A stretch of DNA of 6,407 nucleotides from Nostocaceae cyanobacterium CSSed10_463m (GTDB taxonomy: Bacteria; Cyanobacteriota; Cyanobacteriia; Cyanobacteriales; Nostocaceae), in the NCBI GenBank assembly GCA_003556955.1, contig PWQB01000831.1, positions 1 to 6,407 of the forward strand, in the 5' to 3' direction. The translations under genes were made by a program, and so were the position numbers. Positions 1 through 5,122 of this stretch are shown piece after piece (the stretch's first letter is position 1; every line of letters begins with the position of its first letter). The notes below the pieces were generated by a model that saw nothing but the letters and a program-made list of their open reading frames with translations, did not search any database and was not told the origin of the DNA.

Positions 1-52
1 ATCACAGCTTTCATGACTCGATTAATAATTTATAAAAATAGTGAGTAATTAT

Positions 53-151
53 ATGAATCTTGGTAATTATAAATTATTTCCATCTGATGGATTTGCCAAA
101 AGCATCCAGGAAACTAATTTTTCTGACTGGAAACTACCTTTACCTACATAG
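53..151 (+). CDS. Doubtful 32-residue small ORF upstream of the histidine kinase
   Basis: An ATG at 53 opens a 32-codon frame that ends at TAG 149-151, 68 bp before the histidine kinase start. A purine stretch GTGAG at 41-45 lies about 7 bp upstream and could be a weak ribosome binding site. A GTG at 41 is an alternative in-frame start. The peptide (MNLGNYKLFPSDGFAKSIQE, then a dozen more residues) is mixed in composition, has no membrane segment and matches no family I recognise. A chance ORF of this length is quite possible in AT-rich DNA, and conservation alone could raise confidence. It could also be a leader peptide for the two-component genes, but nothing in the sequence demonstrates that. 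Confidence 0.2.
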   Translation: MNLGNYKLFPSDGFAKSIQETNFSDWKLPLPT

Positions 152-219
152 AGTCTCCAAGCAGGAGGGTTCACTCTAGCTTTGGCTGTCAAAGAAGTGA
201 GAAACTAGTAGAGGGGTGT

Positions 220-1761
220 ATGTACCAGTGGATTGACGAATTAAAAAATACTCACAAGCATTTACAACAGGAAATTGCTGAACTGAAGAGAAAGGAGCTA
301 CATCTCCAACAATCTCTTTCTCTACTACGTTCTACCCTGGAAGCGACAGCCCACGGTATTATTGCAGTGAGTCTTCACGGAGATATTCTCGGATTTAATC
401 AAAAATTTGTGGATATGTGGCAAATCCCAAATTCCCTAATCCTGTCTGGAAAATATCTTCAATGCCAAGCTTTTTTCGAGAAGCAACTAAAATATCCAGA
501 AGCTTATGTTCAGGTGATGCAGGAAATATCCCGTCAATCTGATTTAGAAAGCTACGATATTTTAGAGTTAAAGGATGGGAGAATTTTTGCTCAATACTCT
601 CATCCTCAGTGGTTAGAGAGGAAAATTATTGGTAGAGTATGGAGCATTTGGGATGTTACTCAGTCCCACTCAACAGCAGAATTGTCACAATTAAAAGAAA
701 AGAGCTGGTCTACTTTAGCAGAAACGACAAATGCTAGTATTTTTGTAATTCAGGGCTGGGATTTATCCTACATGAATCCAGCAGCAGAGGTACTGACAGG
801 CTATACAAAAGAGGAACTACTAACTGGTGTTGATCTCTGTCAATTGTTCCAGCACAAAACGCGTAAGCAGGTACATAATAAAGATTTAGAATATCAGGAA
901 ATCAAGGTTTTGGAAAAAAACGGCAAGGAACGCTGGTTAGCTTGTATAGTAGCAACCCTTGATGATTCAGAAACACCAGTGGAAGTGATTGCAGGTATTG
1001 ATATTACTGAATATAAACAGATAGAAGTGGATCTGAGTCAAAGTTTAGAACAACTAAAACAACTCAACGAACTCAAAGCACACTTCATATCTATGGTTTG
1101 CCACCAATTCCGCACTCCATTGAATGTTGTTTCATTCTCTAATAGCTTACTCAAAAGGCAGATGAATCAATGTCATGAGGAAAAAACACGACCATTAATT
1201 GATCATATTCAGTCAGGTGTTGAACAGCTCACCAAGATGTTGGATGATATTTTGTTCTTCGCCAAAACAGAAGCCGCCAAGCTAAATTATGATGCCAAAC
1301 CTTTGAATTTAGTTGAGTTCTGCAAAGATTTGATTGCACAAATACAGACAAATGGTAGCGAGAATCGCATAAATTTTTTGAGTCAAGGTAGTTACTTAAC
1401 AGCCTGTATGGATAAAAAACTGCTAGAACCAATAATTTCAAACTTGCTCGACAATGCTATGAAATATTCTCCTACTGACAGCGTGATTGACTTTAAACTT
1501 TTCTGTGAGTGTGGAAAAGTTGTTTTTCAGGTGACGGATAGGGGTATTGGCATTCCCATTGCTGATAGACAGCGATTATTTGAACCATTTTATCGAGGTA
1601 GCAATATTCATAATCTGCCGGGTACTGGACTAGGGTTATCCATTGTCAAATCCCTTGTGGACTTACATGGTGGTCACATTGTTGTAGAAAGTGAACTGGG
1701 TGTAAGTACCATATTTACTATTATGTTGCCGACAGTGAAATCAAAGTTAGGAGTTCAGTAG
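220..1761 (+). CDS. Soluble double-PAS sensor histidine kinase
   Basis: This 513-residue two-component sensor should autophosphorylate on a histidine and pass the phosphate to a response regulator, most likely the next gene. In order it has a coiled-coil-like N-terminus (about 1-40), PAS 1 (about 40-148), PAS 2 (about 163-267), a short coiled linker, a HisKA dimerisation domain with phospho-acceptor His295 in CHQFRTPLN, and a HATPase_c domain. The ATP domain has an N box with Asn408, Asp411 and Asn412, a G1 box DRGIGIP at 440-446, an F box FEPFY at 454-458 and a G2 box GTGLGLS at 468-474. No membrane segment or signal peptide is visible, so it should sense a cytoplasmic signal. The ligand cannot be read from the PAS domains. 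The residue after the histidine is Gln rather than the usual Glu or Asp. ATG 220 is preceded by GAGGGG at 211-216, a close but usable ribosome binding site, and the frame has no earlier ATG, GTG or TTG before a stop at 124-126. Confidence 0.95.
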   Translation: MYQWIDELKNTHKHLQQEIAELKRKELHLQQSLSLLRSTLEATAHGIIAVSLHGDILGFNQKFVDMWQIPNSLILSGKYLQCQAFFEKQLKYPEAYVQVMQEISRQSDLESYDILELKDGRIFAQYSHPQWLERKIIGRVWSIWDVTQSHSTAELSQLKEKSWSTLAETTNASIFVIQGWDLSYMNPAAEVLTGYTKEELLTGVDLCQLFQHKTRKQVHNKDLEYQEIKVLEKNGKERWLACIVATLDDSETPVEVIAGIDITEYKQIEVDLSQSLEQLKQLNELKAHFISMVCHQFRTPLNVVSFSNSLLKRQMNQCHEEKTRPLIDHIQSGVEQLTKMLDDILFFAKTEAAKLNYDAKPLNLVEFCKDLIAQIQTNGSENRINFLSQGSYLTACMDKKLLEPIISNLLDNAMKYSPTDSVIDFKLFCECGKVVFQVTDRGIGIPIADRQRLFEPFYRGSNIHNLPGTGLGLSIVKSLVDLHGGHIVVESELGVSTIFTIMLPTVKSKLGVQ

Positions 1762-1806
1762 AGTTTTACTAATTGTTCTTTGTCAACAACCTTATTTATA
1801 AAAAAA

Positions 1807-2631
1807 ATGATCCAGGAATCTACGAAAACAATCCTGATAATTGAAGATGATGCAACTACCCGCACTCTTTATGTCAAAGGACTGGAAGCTGAAGGTTTTA
1901 ACACTATAGGTGCAGAAAATGGTGTGGTTGGCATTCAAAAAGCGCAAACTTATTTACCAGACTTAGTGGTTTGCGATATTGTCATGCCAGATATGGACGG
2001 TTATAGCGTTCTTCATCAGATGCGCCAAGATCCTGTGACTGCAATTATTCCCTTCATTTTTCTGACAGGTAGCAATAATCAAAAAGATATTCGTAAAGGT
2101 ATGGAGTTGGGTGCAGATGACTATCTTACTAAACCTTCTACTTTAGAACAATTACTCAAGGCGATCGCAATCCGATTAGAAAAGCAATCTCTTCTACATC
2201 GCTGGTATGCGACTAAATCTCATCAAATACCAGCATCAGCACCCGCAGATACAACTTCATCTGTCACCTCTGAATCAATCTTTCCAGCCATTCCTCATCT
2301 CAAAGACGTTTTTGACTACATTGAAGCTAATTATCATCTAGGGATTACTTTATCTAACGTTGCTGAAGCCGTTGGTTATTCACCAGCTTACTTAACAAGT
2401 AGAATCAGAGACAAAACAGGTGAAACTGTTAACGGTTGGATTGTCAAGCGCCGCATGGCCGCCGCCCGTCCCTTACTGAAGAATACCGACCAGACAATTG
2501 AGCAAATTGCTACACAACTGGGTTATCAAAATGCTTGTCATTTTTCCCGCCAGTTTCGTCAATATCACGGCATACCTCCCAAAACTTGGAGAAACAAAAA
2601 TCAGGCTTTTCAAGTTTTAACCTCAATATAA
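1807..2631 (+). CDS. Response regulator with receiver and AraC-type HTH domains
   Basis: This 274-residue regulator has an N-terminal receiver domain (about 6-125). It shows the acidic pair Asp14/Asp15 in IIEDD, phospho-acceptor Asp57 in VVCDIVMPD, the switch Thr87 in FLTGS and the conserved Lys109 in LTKPS. A Ser/Thr/Ala/Pro-rich linker (about 140-160) leads to an AraC-type DNA-binding domain (about 165-261). Its two helix-turn-helix units are visible near 180-205 (LSNVAEAVGYSPAYLTSRIR) and 229-255 (IEQIATQLGYQ, then HFSRQFRQYHG). Phosphorylation by the kinase 45 bp upstream probably controls DNA binding, and the targets are unknown. The frame extends upstream to a TTG at 1780, but ATG 1807 places the receiver fold at the usual distance from the N-terminus. 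Neither start has a clear Shine-Dalgarno sequence. A run of eight A residues (1800-1807) leads into the ATG. Confidence 0.93.
   Translation: MIQESTKTILIIEDDATTRTLYVKGLEAEGFNTIGAENGVVGIQKAQTYLPDLVVCDIVMPDMDGYSVLHQMRQDPVTAIIPFIFLTGSNNQKDIRKGMELGADDYLTKPSTLEQLLKAIAIRLEKQSLLHRWYATKSHQIPASAPADTTSSVTSESIFPAIPHLKDVFDYIEANYHLGITLSNVAEAVGYSPAYLTSRIRDKTGETVNGWIVKRRMAAARPLLKNTDQTIEQIATQLGYQNACHFSRQFRQYHGIPPKTWRNKNQAFQVLTSI
2161..2168. repeat. HIP1 octamer GCGATCGC
   Basis: This is a perfect copy of the cyanobacterial highly iterated palindrome, inside the response regulator coding region. With two more in rsmA it supports a cyanobacterial origin. No local function is implied. Confidence 0.9.
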
Positions 2632-2655
2632 ACACTATGCACTTTTAGGTTGAAG

Positions 2656-2976
2656 TTAGCTGTTTTTAGGCTTTGTCAATTGCTGTATTACTAATTGGAT
2701 TGCCAAAGCTAACAAACCAAGGGCAACTATACCAAAGATTCCAGTTCCCAAAGCAACTACACCAACAACCAAAGTCCGAACAGCAGAACCAATATTCACT
2801 ACCATCGGGTTATCTGAATGGATAGGTTTAGTAGCAAAAGTTGTGGCTATAGATATCATGAGCGAATACATTGCATATCCTAGCGCTCCAGAAAACACCG
2901 CGCCCGTTATACAACGTAAGGGAGTTGGCGGAACCTGAGTTTGAGCTTCTGGTTGTTCTACTTTTGAATCACTCAT
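2656..2976 (-). CDS. Small membrane protein resembling DUF3082
   Basis: This 106-residue protein starts with a hydrophilic, Glu/Gln/Pro-rich tail (about 1-20). Two hydrophobic segments follow, at about 23-46 and 66-98. The short connection between them is polar (TKPIHSDNP), and the C-terminus is basic (TKPKNS). The layout and the motif AVRTLVVGVVALGTGIFGIV resemble, from memory, the cyanobacterial DUF3082 family, whose function is unknown. Membrane insertion is inferred from hydrophobicity. The second segment is long enough to be a tilted or re-entrant helix. It lies 45 bp downstream of ispE on the same strand and is probably the last gene of the rsmA-ispE unit. That position does not show a role in isoprenoid synthesis. 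ATG 2974-2976 is preceded on the minus strand only by a weak purine stretch AAAAGAAG. Confidence 0.8.
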   Translation of the reverse strand: MSDSKVEQPEAQTQVPPTPLRCITGAVFSGALGYAMYSLMISIATTFATKPIHSDNPMVVNIGSAVRTLVVGVVALGTGIFGIVALGLLALAIQLVIQQLTKPKNS

Positions 2977-3021
2977 ATCTTCTTTTTATCTTAGTGGCTT
3001 GGTGGGAGGTTTCGGCTGCAC

Positions 3022-3996
3022 TTAACCCCAGGAAAAAACTTCCTTACCTGATGATGCTACCTGAATCCCGTGTGCAATTGTCCGAGTCACAAACAATTCT
3101 AAATCCTCATCCGGAATTGCGGCTCTCATCTGTAGTTTAACGGCTTGAGCTTGTTCTTCAGACTCCACTAAGGCAAAAACAGTGGGGCCAGAACCAGACA
3201 TCATGGTTCCTAAAACACCTGTTTGATTAGCAAATAGTTCCCGCAATTGTAAAACTGGAGAATAAGCTGGTAAGACTACACGTTCTAGGTCATTGTGTAG
3301 TTTTGCGGCAATTTCTCCCGTATCTTGATTCAGGATAGCTTTAACTATTGCTCCCGAATGAACAGCGGCCGCACGTGCAGCTAAATCTTCCGTATTTCTG
3401 AGATAGGAACTGGAAAATTCTTGGCGATAAGTTTTGTACGCCCAAGCTGTGGAAACTTCCAGACTGCGATATTTGGCCAAGACTATATAGATATGATCCA
3501 AACTTGGTAAAGGCGAAAGTTGCTCACCTCTACCTGTAGCAATCACTGTTCCGCCAGCAACACAAAACGGGACATCTGAGCCGAGGGTAGCACCCAGTTC
3601 TTCTAATTCTGATTTTGTGAGTCCTAGGTTCCATAGTAAATCTATCCCTACTAATACAGCTGCGGCATTTGTCGAACCTCCCGCCAACCCAGCCGCTACG
3701 GGAATATGCTTATTAATGGTAATTTCTACACCCCCGTATTCAGCTAAAGCTTCGGGAAATTTCGCCGCCATAAGTGCTGCGGCTCTGTATGCTAAATTAC
3801 TTTGGTCTGTGGGTACTTGTGGGTGGTTGCAGTTGACGTGAATCTTTTCAGTGCTTAGAGATTGCACATTAATTTCATCGGCAAGATCGATACTTTGCAG
3901 TATCATAGCCAACTCGTGATAACCATCGGGACGCTCGCTGATGATTTCCAGATATAAATTGATTTTAGCAGGAGCAATTAAATTGTATGAACGCAT
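3022..3996 (-). CDS. ispE: 4-diphosphocytidyl-2-C-methyl-D-erythritol kinase
   Basis: This GHMP-family kinase phosphorylates CDP-methylerythritol at the 2-hydroxyl using ATP. It is a cytosolic step of the MEP pathway, which in cyanobacteria supplies isoprenoids for carotenoids, the phytyl chain of chlorophyll and quinones. The protein has 324 residues, slightly above the 280-315 usual for the family. Visible features are the N-terminal PAKINLYLEI with the catalytic Lys11, the RPDGYHEL motif at 22-29, the ATP-binding glycine loop PVAAGLAGGSTNAA at 99-112, the catalytic Asp141 in GSDVPF, and the C-terminal GHMP motif MMSGSGPTVFAL at 265-276. The main catalytic motifs are intact. The gene follows rsmA after 29 bp. 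That gap is made wholly of TATCAGT repeats, which leave no Shine-Dalgarno sequence before ATG 3994-3996. Translation may therefore be leaderless-like or coupled to rsmA, which is inference. Confidence 0.97.
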   Translation of the reverse strand: MRSYNLIAPAKINLYLEIISERPDGYHELAMILQSIDLADEINVQSLSTEKIHVNCNHPQVPTDQSNLAYRAAALMAAKFPEALAEYGGVEITINKHIPVAAGLAGGSTNAAAVLVGIDLLWNLGLTKSELEELGATLGSDVPFCVAGGTVIATGRGEQLSPLPSLDHIYIVLAKYRSLEVSTAWAYKTYRQEFSSSYLRNTEDLAARAAAVHSGAIVKAILNQDTGEIAAKLHNDLERVVLPAYSPVLQLRELFANQTGVLGTMMSGSGPTVFALVESEEQAQAVKLQMRAAIPDEDLELFVTRTIAHGIQVASSGKEVFSWG

Positions 3997-4037
3997 ATCA
4001 GTTATCAGTTATCAGTTATCAGTTATCAGTTATCAGT
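3996..4037. repeat. STRR: six perfect tandem copies of TATCAGT
   Basis: Six uninterrupted copies of the heptamer TATCAGT (ACTGATA on the transcribed minus strand) occupy 42 bp. The tract begins at the last base of the CAT that encodes the ispE start codon, fills the intercistronic gap and enters the 3' end of rsmA, where it provides the TGA stop at 4026-4028. Tandem heptanucleotide repeats (STRR) are known from heterocyst-forming cyanobacteria. On the minus strand the repeat contains TGA and TAA, and because 7 is not a multiple of 3, it closes all three reading frames within 21 bp. Confidence 0.97.
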
Positions 4038-4862
4038 CTGTTCACTGTTGACTGTTAACTGGTTTGCTAATGTTACCCATTGCTGAACGCTGAGGTCTTC
4101 GGCTCGAACTTGGGGATTTATTTCTAATTGTTCCAGTAATTGGGTCAGGCGATCGCGTTCTACAAGAGATTGCAAATTATTTCTTAACATTTTGCGTTTC
4201 GCTCCAAATCCCAGTTTTACCAAAGTCTCAAATTTGCGGGGGTTCAGTGCTGGTGTTTCAATCTGTCGGGGATGCAACCGCACCACGGCTGAGTCTACCT
4301 TTGGCGGTGGGTAAAATGCCGATGCGGGAACTGTACAAATAAATTCACAATCAGCTAAATACTGTACTCGTACACTCAAAGCTCCAAAAGTTCTGGAACC
4401 AGGATTGGCATACAACCTATCGGCTACTTCCTTCTGCACTAATAGCACGATAGACTCATAAGGTTCGGGGTTAGGGTTGGCGATAGTCCCTAGCAACTTC
4501 TCGATGATTGGCCCAGTGATATTGTAAGGGATATTGGCGACTACTTTATTTTGCTGTTGAAAGTTGGGAAAGGCTGCTAGGTGGGATGGTAAGTCCAGAG
4601 TGAGGAAATCCCCTTGCAATAGTAAAAAGTTTTCTCTTTGACCCAGTTGCTTGGCTAACTGTTTGCATAAATCCAAGTCTATTTCCACGGCGACAAGCGA
4701 TCGCACCAAGGGGAGTAAACGCCGAGTTAGAATACCCGTACCGGGGCCAATTTCCAAGACGCGATCATCGCTCTGGTGACATTCTGCTGCTTTAATAATT
4801 GCATCCAGTGCCTTTTCACTTTTGAGCCAATGTTGAGCAAACGATTTGCGCGGTCTAATCAT
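4026..4862 (-). CDS. rsmA: 16S rRNA adenine(1518/1519)-N6 dimethyltransferase
   Basis: RsmA (KsgA) uses S-adenosylmethionine to dimethylate two adjacent adenines near the 3' end of 16S rRNA, a late step in small-subunit maturation. The 278-residue protein matches family length. Visible features are the N-terminal RPRKSFAQHWL at 3-13, the SAM-binding motif I VLEIGPGTGILT at 35-46, the acidic residue Glu60 in VAVEID that should bind the SAM ribose, Asp85 in QGDFL, the catalytic motif IV NIPYNI at 110-115, and the FYPPPKVDSAVV motif at 183-194. The C-terminal RNA-binding helical region follows. ATG 4860-4862 has a good Shine-Dalgarno AGGA (4872-4869 on the minus strand) six bases away. The last dozen residues, from Asn267 on, are encoded by a 7-bp-periodic tract and look repeat-derived. 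This is the first gene of the unit with ispE. Confidence 0.97.
   Translation of the reverse strand: MIRPRKSFAQHWLKSEKALDAIIKAAECHQSDDRVLEIGPGTGILTRRLLPLVRSLVAVEIDLDLCKQLAKQLGQRENFLLLQGDFLTLDLPSHLAAFPNFQQQNKVVANIPYNITGPIIEKLLGTIANPNPEPYESIVLLVQKEVADRLYANPGSRTFGALSVRVQYLADCEFICTVPASAFYPPPKVDSAVVRLHPRQIETPALNPRKFETLVKLGFGAKRKMLRNNLQSLVERDRLTQLLEQLEINPQVRAEDLSVQQWVTLANQLTVNSEQTDN
4027..4061 (-). other. Predicted hairpin across the rsmA stop codon
   Basis: CAGTTATCAGT at 4027-4037 can pair with ACTGTTAACTG at 4051-4061, giving 10 of 11 base pairs with one T-T mismatch (4033/4055) and a 13-base loop. In the minus-strand mRNA the stem covers the end of the rsmA coding sequence and two bases of its TGA. 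Earlier copies of the repeat, for example at 4020-4030 or 4013-4023, could replace the first arm, so several registers are possible. No U tract follows, so it does not look like an intrinsic terminator. Formation in vivo is inferred from pairing alone. Confidence 0.5.
4037..4064. repeat. Degenerate heptamer tract inside the rsmA 3' end
   Basis: Directly after the perfect STRR the sequence keeps a 7-bp rhythm: TCTGTTC, ACTGTTG, ACTGTTA, ACTGGTT. The core ACTGTTA differs by one base from ACTGATA, the reverse complement of the neighbouring repeat, so this looks like an older or inverted heptamer array. It is translated as the RsmA C-terminal tail. Confidence 0.6.
4149..4156. repeat. HIP1 octamer GCGATCGC
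   Basis: This is a perfect HIP1 palindrome within the 3' half of rsmA. It is a marker of cyanobacterial DNA, and no gene-specific role is suggested. Confidence 0.9.
4697..4704. repeat. HIP1 octamer GCGATCGC
   Basis: This is a third perfect HIP1 palindrome, in the 5' part of rsmA, encoding part of the region just before the VAVEID motif. Confidence 0.9.
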
Positions 4863-4868
4863 TAATTT

Positions 4869-4872
4869 TCCT
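4869..4872 (-). promoter_or_regulatory. Shine-Dalgarno of rsmA
   Basis: TCCT on the plus strand reads AGGA on the minus strand, six bases before the rsmA ATG, within CAGGAAA. It supports the chosen start and contrasts with ispE, which has no such site. Confidence 0.7.
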
Positions 4873-4922
4873 GACTAAATCTAGTTTTTACAGCATTTTT
4901 CATTCAGATGAAGTATATATTT

Positions 4923-4952
4923 ATCTGTGTTCATCTGTGTACATCTGTGGTT
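4923..4952. repeat. Three tandem 10-bp repeats, ATCTGTGNNN
   Basis: Three units share ATCTGTG and vary in the last three bases: ATCTGTGTTC, ATCTGTGTAC and ATCTGTGGTT. They lie in the 260-bp divergent spacer between rsmA and the kinase gene, about 60 bp upstream of the rsmA start. Similar ATCTGTGTTC-type tandems recur between genes in many bacterial genomes, from memory. A binding-site role is possible but unsupported. About one helical turn per unit would place all three on the same DNA face. Confidence 0.8.
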
Positions 4953-4968
4953 AATTATTTTTTATCTC

Positions 4969-4997
4969 TTGACTGAAACTGAAATTGAAACAATAAG
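4969..4997 (+). promoter_or_regulatory. Candidate sigma70-type promoter for the kinase gene
   Basis: TTGACT (4969-4974) matches five of six bases of the -35 consensus. It is followed after 17 bp by AATAAG (4992-4997), which matches four of six bases of the -10 consensus. Transcription would start near 5004 and give a leader of about 120 bases. A weaker alternative is TTGCTC 5051-5056 with CACAAT 5075-5080. These are pattern matches only. Confidence 0.3.
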
Positions 4998-5027
4998 AAC
5001 CCAAGTTAGATTATCCAAAATTCAGTC

Positions 5028-5044
5028 TTTCTCGGTGTGAGAAA
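5028..5044 (+). other. Small inverted repeat in the kinase leader
   Basis: TTTCTC (5028-5033) and GAGAAA (5039-5044) form a perfect 6-bp stem with the loop GGTGT. It lies about 80 bp before the kinase start. It could be a short leader hairpin or a small operator, but the stem is short and AT-rich, so chance is a fair explanation. Confidence 0.3.
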
Positions 5045-5122
5045 AATAACTTGCTCTATTACTGAGAAATTTGGCACAATAAACGTAATCAATCCCGATC
5101 CTTTACTGCCAAGTCAAAAATC

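Noticed and set aside
1..60. Promoter with TATAAA at 31-36
   Set aside because: The matching -35 position (CTTTCA at 8-13) is a poor match, and AT-rich DNA gives such -10 boxes by chance.
1229..1441. Open frame of 70 codons on the minus strand
   Set aside because: It is antisense to the HisKA/HATPase part of the histidine kinase, with no ribosome binding site or family resemblance seen.
1780..1806. Upstream TTG start for the response regulator, adding nine residues
   Set aside because: ATG 1807 places the receiver domain at the usual distance from the N-terminus, and the TTG has no Shine-Dalgarno site at a usable distance.
2871..3140. Open frame of 89 codons on the plus strand
   Set aside because: It overlaps the membrane protein and ispE on the opposite strand, both of which have family support. 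The translation has no recognisable domain.
3617..3841. Open frame of 74 codons on the plus strand
   Set aside because: It lies wholly antisense to ispE, across its conserved GHMP glycine loop, and is explained as a shadow of that gene.
3996..4037. CRISPR array
   Set aside because: The units are 7 bp, directly abutting and without spacers, which fits an STRR and not CRISPR repeats.
4027..4061. Intrinsic terminator between rsmA and ispE
   Set aside because: The stem is AT-rich, has a long loop and is not followed by a U tract on the transcribed strand.
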